Assembly: GCA_033964015.1 (NCBI GenBank)
Contig: CM066914.1
Span: 18,121,637 to 18,185,636 of the forward strand
DNA length: 64,000 bases
Direction: 5' to 3'
Source of the DNA: Scolanthus callimorphus
Lineage: Eukaryota > Cnidaria > Anthozoa > Actiniaria > Edwardsiidae
Of the stretch, positions 13,558-25,500 are shown in pieces. Below the pieces are notes generated by a model. The model saw only the letters and a list, made by a program, of their open reading frames with translations. It was not told where the DNA came from and ran no database searches. The position numbers were made by a program, and so were the translations under genes. Within the stretch, counting starts at the first letter, position 1. The number at the start of each line of letters is the position of its first letter.

Positions 13558-16500
13558 TGAAACACAGGAGAAATGACAATCACTTCAACCCACGATGAAC
13601 ACAAGGTTCGAAACAGCAGAGAAAAATCCCAACTGCCCCGACTGGGAATCGAACCCGGTGCACAGAGGTACCCATGCTTCCCGTTGAAATTGAAATACAC
13701 AAAAATTCCCAGGAAAAGGTTTTATGGCCTTTCAGCCAGCCAGCAGTGAAAGGACGTCTGTTGTGTGGCCGTGTTTTTTCAAAGTGAAAACATCTTTCTA
13801 TTTTGAGATTTTTCTTGGATGGGCCCCTTGGTTAACTAGCAAGAATTCAAAAACATCCAAAAATAATTATCACATCTGAAAATGTTTTCGTTCAGACATG
13901 TGTACCTGTATTGTGAATGGTTAGGTCCGACAGTGAGTAGCAAGTAAACGTGTCCATTATAGTCCTCGAATAGAAGATCAAAATCACGGACCATTTTACT
14001 GGCACACCCGGCAACGGGGGGTCTGTTTAATAATCTGCAACAAATAAAAGTGTGACACACCAGAAAATACCCCGTTTTTTTCTGATGGAAAAGTATTCTT
14101 GATTTGGGAAATCCAAAACATCGCCGTAGCCATGTTGGAGAACAGGACAAAGGTAGACTGCTTGCAGCCCCTTCTTTGGCGAACGTCCGTAAATCGAGAA
14201 TAAAAACCTAGTCCTACATTGTAGTTTGTTTGCGCGCTCGTATTTCAAGCTCACGAGAGAGTCTAGGTGTCGGATAACAAGCAGCGCCACAGGGGAGAAA
14301 GCGCCTAAAGAAGGGACTGCGGACATTCCTTTCAAAAAAGAGAATTTGTCAGTGGAATTTCAGCTGAAAGATCTGATTGGCTGAGGGCGCTATTTCATGC
14401 TGATTGTCTGTCAGCGGTACATCAATCTGTCAGCGGTACACCAATAAACACTTGAGGTGAATTTGAGGCGAATAATCACTAACCACACTTGACCTTTAGA
14501 CTTGTTTACGCAATGACAGCGATCTCGAGTACTTTTTAATAAACGAATGTGTGACAGAATTTAAGCTTTACTCACAAAAGAAGAGCAGCTAAAGGCAGTT
14601 ACGAGTCTGCTCGAGGGACAAGACGTGTTAGCCGTTTTGCCTACGGGCTTTGATAAAAGCTACATGTATCAGCTCTATTTATGGGGTCTCTGTAAAATGA
14701 GACCGGACCTCGGCGGACCGGACCTCGGCGGACCTCGCGGACCGGACCTCGGCGGACAGGAAAAATTATTTTCCTTTAAATTTTTTTTTCTACATTCGTT
14801 CAAAAAATAAAAAAAACATCTGTCATAAAAAAAATCTTTCATTTTACTGCAGAAGGTATTGTCTGTTAGACGGGTCACCCTTCTCCAGCCGCCTGTCCCG
14901 TTGCGTGACTCGCTCGCAGAACACATACCGTCGCGTAAGGCGCGGAATAAGCCTTTAAAAGGGTGTAATTGTGTAATGTTATTCATTATTAACCTTTTTA
15001 ACATTATGGGGAAAATAACAATCAAAACTAGAAATACCTGAAAGATATGGGAATGCTCGGAGCTATGGCAGTAAAATCAGACAATGAGGTATCGTTGAAA
15101 TGTTGTAGACTGTAAAGGTGCAGTTTCTTTAGCCTCCGGCACTCACGCTATCGTCGCGCCTTCGGCGCTCCTCTGGCGAGTCTCGCGCCTTCGGCGCTCG
15201 TTCGTGCCTTCGGCACTCACGGACTCCCTTTCCCTTTCTCTCGATTTACGGACGTTTCGACAAAGGAGACTGCAAGCAGTCTAGGACAAAGGGAGAAAAG
15301 AAACTTTATTTCGTTCTGTTCCTGTAAAATGGCCGCCAGTGACGTTACATACAAACAAAAATAGCAACTAAAAGATTTTGAAACCTGTCCTCCAATCAAG
15401 CACAATTATTTCAATTCAGTTTCAATTTCCCTAATTTCTCAGCAAAAAGAAATGATCTCGGCAGGAGCCGGTCCCTAGTGTCCCCGGAAAAAATCATACC
15501 CGTTTTTAGTTTAACCAAAACATGTCAACCTATATACCGTAATGTACTAGCGGGCTATGGCAAAAAGAAATAACTTATAAATAAATATATTTTTTTTGTG
15601 CCACTTTCACGAGGTAACGCCGCCGAACTGCACATTGTTTTAATCTTTCAAATACTCATTAATTATTCATGACCTTATCAGCCAACCAGAGCTCTCATTT
15701 TGTACCACGTGCAGTACCTTGAAATCCCAGGAAGATCCTGCAAGTGGGACTGAATATTCATAGTTCAAAGGTCCTTGGATCTAGAAACTTTTTTCTAGAT
15801 CCAAGGACCTTTGAACTATGAATATTCATAATTTCAAGGTCCTCACCCTCGAAAAGTTGTTCTACTAGTCAGTCTTTGCGCCGTGCAAAGGCAGACTGTA
15901 GGAACCGCTCCGTGATAAGACAAAGGTCTCCTCTCTCGGAGAAGTAAATACAAATAATTTTTGTTAGAGGCTATGTGCACCGCCAACCTCCATGTGGGAC
16001 AGGCTTTATTGAAACGCTCTTGACCTTTTCACTTCTGCGCAAGACTAGTGACGCAATCCAAGTTCATAATCCATGATATTCATAATTTCAAGGCCCTCGC
16101 CATCGAAATGTTTTTGTACTAGTCAGTCTTTGCGCTGTACAAAGGCAGACTGTAGGAACCGCGAGAAGACACAGGTCTCCTCTCTCGGAGAAGTAGAATA
16201 CAAAGGATCTTGTTCCAGACTCTGCATGTGTGCCGCCAACTTCCATGTGGGAGAGGCTTTATTGAAACAATCTTGACCTTTTCATTTCTGCGCATGACTA
16301 GTGACGTAATTTAAATTTCACAAGTAAAAAGAATATGATTATATTACAGTCTAAAGACATGAGGCGTGCCCCCCTAGAGTTGAAGATTCAATTCATTATT
16401 CCATTATTGATGCATTTTTTAATTCAATATTAAAAATGTTAAATGTTCAAATTTTGATTTCTGAATAAGCAATTGCTCACCCAGAGTAATTATTTAGATA

Positions 16501-19500
16501 ACAAAATTTTCACTATTAAATTGAAAATTGCATTTTTTGATTGAATAATGAAATCAATAATGGAGTAATGAAATGAATCTTCAACTCTAGGGGGCACGCT
16601 TCATGTCTTTTGACTGTAATAAATGAAGGGATCGCTGCAATAACGACCTAAGTGACTATTCGGACTGTTTTTCCATTTTTCGATTTTTTTGGTGGTAAAA
16701 AAATATCTAAAACAGGGGCTAGGAACGAAGTGCTGTCAATTTTTTCAGTTTTACCCATAATGCTTTGCGCTAGATGATAAAGCCACTGGTTAGAGGCCAT
16801 TTACAGCGTTCTCGCAGCGATTTTTGGGGGAAAATGCAGAGAGGCTAGTTTTAGGCTATTTTAACAATGTTTCTGCAGTTTGTTTGTCAAAAATCGAAAA
16901 ATGGAAAAACAGTCCGAATAGTTACTTAGGTCGTTATTGCAGCGATCCCTTCAAATCCGGTTTGGGTAGGGTACAGAGGGGTTGGTGATTGAATATTATG
17001 TCACAGGCTATTATCTGAGTATTTCAGATGACTAAGGAATTTTTTTTAAACACAAAATGGAGATGTTTCAACATTGATCGTTTTCCCTCTGTGTTGGCTA
17101 ATTAGGAGTATTTGAAGTAATTGAAAAGCCTCCTATTCGGACTTGACAGGATTTCAAAGCCCACGCAATTAGTTCCAGAACTAGTTCCGGAACTAATTGC
17201 GCGGACTTTGAAATCCCGTCAAGTCCAATAGGAGGCTTTTAAATATTACTTAAAGGTGTTTCTCAAAAACCGTGTCTGCGTTTTAAAAAAAAAAACTTTA
17301 GTTATGAAACTTTTAAATTTCGAAAGGTCAAACGTTATAGCATTTTTACGCTAAAGTTTCATAACTTTTGAACTAAATAAACATTTAAGAAACGCAGACA
17401 CGGCTTTGAGAAACACCTTTAAGGAATTTTAAAAAACAATGTTTTACCCTTGGGACTCAAGGTTCAGTAGTTCGGCGGCATTAGCTCGTGAAAATGGCAC
17501 AACAAAATATTTAATCAATCCTTTAAAAAACATATATTTATCAATGTTATCAAAGTTATTTCTTTTTGCCATAGCTTGCTAGTCCATTTTATAAGCTTTC
17601 CAACGGTATATAGGTTGACAAGTCAAGGCCAAAGCTAGAAATTTTTGTCTGGGGGGTCATCCTTTGTTTTTACTGGGGGACAAGCAAGTATTTCACCACA
17701 TGTTGACACTAAAAAATCTACTTCGCTGGGGGGGCAACTGCCCCCTCTACCCTACCCCCCCCCCCCCCCCCCCCCCGCTAGCTACGACACTGCAAGTTTT
17801 GTTTAAAGGGGCACTCGCATGCTATAGTTCTGAAATCGCAATACCAATTCCATCCTCTTTATAATAGACAATAACACTGTTATTTTGGTTATTCCCGGTA
17901 AACTTAAATATATTTTGGAGATTAGAATTAGACTTATTTTTTTGACGGGTTGTACGAAAATTAAGCGTGCGAGTGCCCCTTTAAACTCAAGACGTATTTG
18001 ACTGTTTTACCGAGGAAGTGCCGCGAAGGTTTTCAGTAACCTTAAGTCTGATCCACCAACCTGTCCAGGTCTGTTTGGTTGATCACTGGAACGATGTCGT
18101 GCCCAAGAATATAAAGCGAGGCCATCAAATCCGTCCACTGCACCATCTCGCCAAGGGGAGCCCCGTGATAGGCAAATTGAAAGAAATAGGGTTGATGGAT
18201 GTAAGATCCCATTAAGAGCATAATCTAAAAAAAAATAAGTTGTATTATTATTTTAGCTTGTGGCCAATCAATTCTCAAGATCCTATAATGACGCAGTTCC
18301 TGGGCAAGCTTTTAGGAGTCAGCGTTCAGTCGTTTTTTCTCCCGCAACGAGGCGGAGATTAGGAGAAAAAAGGCTGAAAATTCAGGCTAGAGAAGCACAA
18401 GGGCAGGCACATTTTCGTCTTCTCGCTTCCAAACCTGCGCGCACCAAGATTTTCTGATTTCTAGTACTGATCACGAAGCGAAAATCCTGACTCTCAGGTT
18501 ATTGTTACAAAACCTGTGTAGCAATGTTCTCTAAAACGTAAAGGTTAACGTACATTTTTCACGGTCCGTCCATGTTTAATTCCAGCATTTCGCTTCTTTA
18601 GCGACTCGGCTGCCTCTACCCACATGGGCCACATTCGAGCCGTTCTTTCTCGCATCCATTTATAGCTGCTGTGTTTCAGAATTGATAACAAGCCTTTGAG
18701 GTCGGTTTGTATGTTCGCCTTAAACAGACAGAGAGAGAGAGAGAGAGAGACTAGTAAGTTAAGTATAGAAAGAACAGCATTGATCAACCGATATACACCC
18801 CACCTGATTCAAAAGGGTTGCTGTTTGTGTTATCTCTGATTAAGAAAATCGCTTGGGGCCAGGCTATATCCCTTTTTACTCTTACATAAATTGTAAAATT
18901 ACATACTGGTTTCTTTGGAGTTTCTTCCTTGAAGAGCCTTTCCCTTCCTGCCTGTAGAGGGCACCATGCTTCGGCCTGAAAAAAAAAAAAAACAAACAGC
19001 GGAAATACTATTGCTCCTACGGCAGGCGATTTACTGCGATATTCATTATTCTGCGAACTTCCATTTAAACATTTCCGCACGGCCCAACTGTGCTTGAGCT
19101 TCCGTTCATCAAACAAGATAGCCTGAAATCACCAAGAGCTGTTCGCTCGTTTGATTGATGGAAGCCAAACCGCGGTTTCTTAGTTCGCGTAGAGTTCGAA
19201 CTTCGCAGTACATTATGAAAATTGCAGCAACCTTGCAAGGCAGCGAAGTGAGCGCCATCTAAGGAATAGAGCAGATTTTGTATGATTGTGAAAAGTGCCG
19301 CGGCAAGGCGCTGTACTGTCGCGGTGGCGGTACGGAACCTGGCCTGCTGTAGATGGAATGATATCGCCAATGAAATCGCGCAGTCGCGGTACGGTCACGG
19401 TCGTGACGAGGAACAACTTTGTCAAGTACTTTTCACAGTCATACGAAATCTGCTCTATCATGTCATATTATTGACCAATTGCCCGTATATTATTTCCGAG

Positions 19501-22500
19501 TCTTCGATATATTTTCATTTCGGGACTACGGTACTTTGGTCCAAAAACACATGGACCAAAATTAAAGAACACATGGACCAAAATTGAAAAAAAGTCAATG
19601 ATCAACTAAACAGCGCTGAGGGCTGGTATACATTCCCGTACCCAGAGCTCCCCAGCTTGTCTGCTCGTGGTGGAAACTCTGGGGATATCCATTTGAGGGC
19701 CTTCGCTGATTTTAAACGTTGGGGCATGCGCAGAAAGTTGTTTCTATCAACGGCTCTGTATCGAATCTCGCACATCCATCAGTGAATGTTACTGAGAGCC
19801 TCCCCCGCGAGGTGACGAGCAAGCGCAAGCTTAAAATCAACCATTAGTTAGTTTGCTTGCACTTGCATTCACTTGATTTACAGTAGACGTCTCGATTTTC
19901 ATGCGCTTGCGTCTACACTTGTGTTCTAGTGTAAATGAGTTTGATATCCAAACCAGCCCTAATGGACCATTCCAGGTATAATGATTGCACGCGCTGCATG
20001 TCGGTAGTTTTGTCAGGCCTTGATGAAAGAAACAATTATCCATCCAGTAGAATAGAATGTCAGGCCTTGGTTTACACATGAACGCAAGCGCAGACACAAG
20101 CGCAAGCACAAGGATATCAAACTCATACATTTCCTTTATGTGGTTTACACTAGAACGCAAGCGCAGACGCAAGCGAGGGAATTGAGACGTTGCATTCCCG
20201 TGCGCTTGTGCTTGTGTCTAGTGTAAATCAAGCGAAAGCAAGCGCAAGCACGCTAATTAATGTTGATTTTAGACATGGGCTTGTGCTTGCATCCTGCACT
20301 TGCACATGCGTTCGTGTGTACACCGACAGAACCTAAAATGGAAAGATTTCTACTCTAAGGTCAGGTAAAGTCAGATAGGCTGATTCTTTGCATAGAGAAT
20401 CCTTATACAATAAGAAACAAAATATCAAATATGACTTTTTTCTAATGGATTCGTTTTCAATATGAGGGGTTACACTTTGGTTGTTGCAGCACTTTTGACA
20501 TTTTTGTTAGAATTGTACAAATTTTGCCATAAAACGATGCAGTAGCCAAAGTTTATCAGCTGATATCTTAAAGTCGGATCAATAGAAAAAAGTCATATTT
20601 GATATTTTGTTTCTTATTGTATAAGGATTCTCTATGCAAAGAATCAAGCCTATCTGACTTCACCTGACCTTAGGGTAGAAATCTTGCCATTTTTGGGTTC
20701 TGTTTGTGTACACCAGCCCTTAAGGGGCTCTCGCATGCTTGCTGGCCACTTCTCTGATAAGAAAATAGCTCAAATCGCAATCCAATTCCATCCTCTTCAT
20801 AACAGGTCAAAACAGCCTAGAATTGCATTTGTCTAACACTTGAAAGGTTTATCTATTAATCTGGAGGATTATTTTGATTACTACGGGCAAATGTACATCT
20901 GTTTTCATGGATACAATTTTACCTATTTTAAGTCCACGGTGGACGTATATTAAGGAATGAAGCGCATTGCATGTGCGCGTTCATCCTGGAAGTTGTGCTA
21001 CATCTGATGTGGATGCCAGGCTATCCCCATACCAAGGCAGAAATGCGGCAGTCAGAAACCTGACGACACTGACATCGGTTTGCTATACATATTTGAGGCA
21101 AGTTAGCATAGCAGGGGACTATGTACGTAAGCCACCTTTTGAGTTAACTGGCCTCATCTTGTATGCTCACTGTTACTATAGCCTTTGTTCTAATAATAAT
21201 CATAAAAAATAAAATTTCTTATATAGCGCGCATACATTTCTGTTCTGCGCGCTTTACAACGGTAATAATAATGAAAATAAATCATTTAAAAGCATATATA
21301 CTGGGTATAAAATCTTACAATGTTAATGGAAAAAATATATATTTTTAAAAATAATAAAAAGGGTAGTAAAAGCTAAAATTATAAAAAAGAAAAATTACAC
21401 ATCATACGCAATCTAAAAAGATGGGTAATAATAATAGGCCCGAGCTTAATGGTAGGCCCTTGTCCAGAATTAGGGAAACCTCTTAAGCCTTGTCCTAAAT
21501 TAGGGCAACTACTCCCAATGTTCAGAGTCAGTGGTAGCACGTCGCCTGGACCTAGTGTGCTACATATGAGTTACCGTGAGATGCACTCAGAGCAACCCTT
21601 CCAGATCCCCTAATTTTTGCACTTTGTTTGTCAGGGCTCTATGCAAGCTTGCTCCTGCACAGAGCTAAAAATTCTAGCACTGCCGGCAACCCACTCAAAG
21701 CACTAACTCTAGCTTTTCAGCACTTTCAGGGCTGAAATGAGACCCATTTCAGCTTAGTGCCTTGACAAGATGAGGCAAGTTAGCAGAAAAGGAGACTACC
21801 ATATGCAACCTTAATTTTGAGGTAACTGGCCTCATATATTTTTTTGGGACTCGCTCAAAAATTTTGGGGATTTGCGCCCCTGCCCCATCAAAATCAATTG
21901 GCCTGATCTAAATGCAATCACTCCTGTTTAGGGTTGATATATATTTTGCTTCTCACCTCACTTAGAAAACGTAGTATTGTACAGTCATCTAATGGGTCCA
22001 CACCGTGTGTGTCCACATAACATTTTGTGTTACTTTGCCAACGTTGTCGGATCCACTACAGAAAGAGACACACAAAAATTATTGGATGAAGACCCTATCC
22101 TGGCTCCATTCCCTACAGGGAAGCACGGTCACGGCACAGTCATTGTGCTCTCGCTGTGATCTGGATAGGACTTTCTGTTTGGGTTGTGGTGGAAACTGGA
22201 TCATATTATTGTGAGTTGAACTTTGTTCTACTATGTTTCAAATCTTCTGTTGAGACAATAAAATGAGGTCCCATGCCGTCTCACTTCTCTGCCCTACCCA
22301 GTTCCAATGGGGATATTAAACCACTGAAGGCGTAATAAACCCTCTGGCAGTGACCACCCTCAATGTCTGTGTAGTCCGGCGGATTAGAGCAAATTTTCGA
22401 GAAAATTGCGCATTTTAGGCTAAAGCTCCAATTTTTTGCCGGGTGATAGTTTTTAATGTATTCCTAAATCGTAGATATGGAGGCATGCTAGAATTCTTTC

Positions 22501-25500
22501 GTAGCGAAAGCTAGAGAGGTTTTAGGGTGAACAATTGTTTTGCTCAATAGCAGCCATTTTGAATGCTTTGTTATTCAAATGAGGTTTAGAACTTAGCTTT
22601 GCGAACTTTCAAGTCGTTCTCTAGACTGCACAGCCATAGCAGCTCATATTTGCTAATTCGGAACTATGGATTGGTTTGACTGACTTCGGTTGAACGTCTC
22701 CTTAGAGTTTTTGGTGATTATAAAAAATGTCACGACCAGTTTATTGGGTCTATTGGGAATGTTTATAATTTATATTTTAAAACAATAGCCTGACTGAGAC
22801 TTGATGAAATGTTTCAAGAATTACCAACAAATTCTAAAAAACATCAAGATAATTGGTACCTCATGTGTCGAATGTGTAAAAAGAGGCTTGTCTCTGAAAT
22901 TTTCACATGATTTTTTCTCTCTAGTACTGTGCTATACTCTATAAACACGGACGATAGAAGATTTCACTAAGTGCCGCAGAGCTCATGTATAACAAAGGAT
23001 TCAAAGATGGCTGCCAATGGCAAAACAATGGTTCACATTAAAACTGTCCTAGCTTTCGCTACGAATAAAATTTAGCGTGCCTCCATATCTTATATTCAAT
23101 AAACTACTAAAAACTATTGACATGCAAAGTTTGGTGTCTTTAGCCAAAAGTGCGCAATTTTTACGCTAATCCGCCGGACTAGTGCTTATGACCGCTTGGC
23201 TGCCAGTGGCGCCGTTGAGACCCAGCATAATTCAGCTTCCGAGTTGCAAGTCTGGCGATAGTCTGCCTCTGACATTTTTTTAGCTATTAACATGACAAGT
23301 AACTGACCTCTACTTTCTTTTCACAAAATGGATGCCTCCAGTCTCTGGGAATTGGGCAGTTCCTTTTTCTGGCCTTCAAACCAACATCTGGATAAAACAT
23401 AAGATATGCCATCATTAACAGTTCTGAAACTGATGTCTTAACAAAAGATGTGCTGCTTAATGTTTTGGATTGCGATGATCAGACTTTGTGTATGAATAAA
23501 AACAAACACCCAATCTGCCAATTGTGCCGAACATCATTCACTGAACTGCCGGGCAGGTACAAAACATTGACCCCAGGTCCATGGACCCCAGTCCATGGAC
23601 CCCAGTCCATGGACGCCCTAGTCCATGGACCCCTTGATAAACACTTGGAAATTCAATGGACCGAGTCCATGAGGGTCCATGGACTTGGGTCCATGGACCT
23701 GGGGTCAGTGTTTTGTACCTGCCCTGAACTACCAAGTAGTATCAGACAACATATTGGATGCACTCATGCCTTCAAGTAATAAGCTCTGGTGGTGCCTGGG
23801 TACTAAGTTATAATAGGAAAATTTAATGTCAAGTGAAATTCTATACAAACCCTATATGTTGCATATTTAACTTTGAAATGTATTTCCCTAGGATTGGATT
23901 GTTCGGATTTCTTCTGGAAACGTTTTGAATCTGATTACCTACATTATACAATTCTCCTAGACTTAAACCAGGCAATTCAAATGTCCAACCAAATATCCCA
24001 GGGCAGAAGACATATAATTGGAGTTTAAATGACCACATTTGGGCAGTGCAATGCTCCTAATCATGATCTGGTTGGTCAGTCAGAGTAATGTATGTGCCGT
24101 TGTGGCAAGCCACCATCTGTCCCGAGGAGACTCGACTGATGATGATGATGATGATGTGTTTTTGAAAGGTGATTCTCTCAATTAAGTCAAATTAATTTGC
24201 CAGATACAGAGATGCCAAAAATAATACCAAATAACAAAATAATTAACAAATAACCATCATAACCACCAAAAAATCATGTAAAGCCACATTCTGCATACAT
24301 ACCAAGCAGAAACAGAACATTGAAATGTTGTGCAATTTTCACCTAAATACTGGAGGCAAATTTGTTCTAATTACGGTAATATCATGAATCCCAACATACC
24401 CCTCAAACAAATTTTGATGTATTAAGGAGGCTCATTAGAAAAAAAAACACTTTGAAAGGGGGGGGAGGGGGGAGGATTTACAAAGAAAGAATGTACCACC
24501 AAAATGGGGGCTGACTAATAGAAAATGTATGAAAATTTGTCACAAAGTGGGGCAGCTGCCCTCCCCCTCTAGGGACTGTTGTACAGCAAAGTGGATGGGT
24601 CCCCAGTCCTTGTCGCATTGGCAACTGTAGTAGTCACAATTTCAGGCCCTTACAACAAACCGTAAAACACTTGAGCAACAAAACAAAAACAGAATACACA
24701 GAAGATAACAAACTTACTTCTCTTGCCTTCACAGGCTGTGGTTGTAAAGCAGTTAGGTTAGCAACAACCTTCTCGACTTTTCCTAAGCGTTGTAAAACAT
24801 TTTCTAATCTTGAGTACAAAACATCTGCGAAATTCAACAAGAGGAGTGTGTGAGGAAGTTAATGTAAAGAATGATTTGGGATGCCCATACAGTACTCTCC
24901 CCAAACCTTCAGTAACTTTAGCTCACCACTACAATAATATTTCTCTTTCTTTAGTGGTAAACAACAATGGTATTCAATGTAGATAAAGAAAATGATTGGC
25001 AAAGCAGAAACAACTCCTTGTCAAATGCCTTTCTTTTTTTAAGGATTTTTAAGGAAAGGATTGGGCATATTTACAGAGACCTTCACAATAGTTGATAACT
25101 TACTGTAATGTTTCTGTAAGGGGCTATCAAATTCTTAAATTATTGTTCTGGAATAATATGTCCAAAAGAAGTTTTTTGGGAGGGGTTCTAGCTGTTTTTG
25201 CGGGGCATTTTAGATAATGCGTAACCTGCTTGCAGTGGTTTCCTCCTCTCTGGCTAACAGCAAGCGAGGGAGAGAAACCACTGCAAACAAATGTTTAGCG
25301 CAGTCCTCAAACTTGCATGAATAAATTAACTCAAAAGCAGTAAAACCAGTTTTAATCCCATTTGACACTGGGATGACATATTTAATCAAAACCGTTGAAA
25401 CTGCCAGAACTCCAATCAGCTATGAAAAGCAAAAATAAAACTGAAAACATGACATAATAAATTTCTACAAGCAATAATGAGCGTATTTAAAGATCCTATT

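Noticed and set aside
18976..19140. Additional MGAT5 exon upstream of exon 5 (acceptor GATTTCAG at 19123)
   Set aside because: Its frames either stop or do not match the family; exon 4 at 21957-22055 joins exon 5 in phase and supplies the expected residues.
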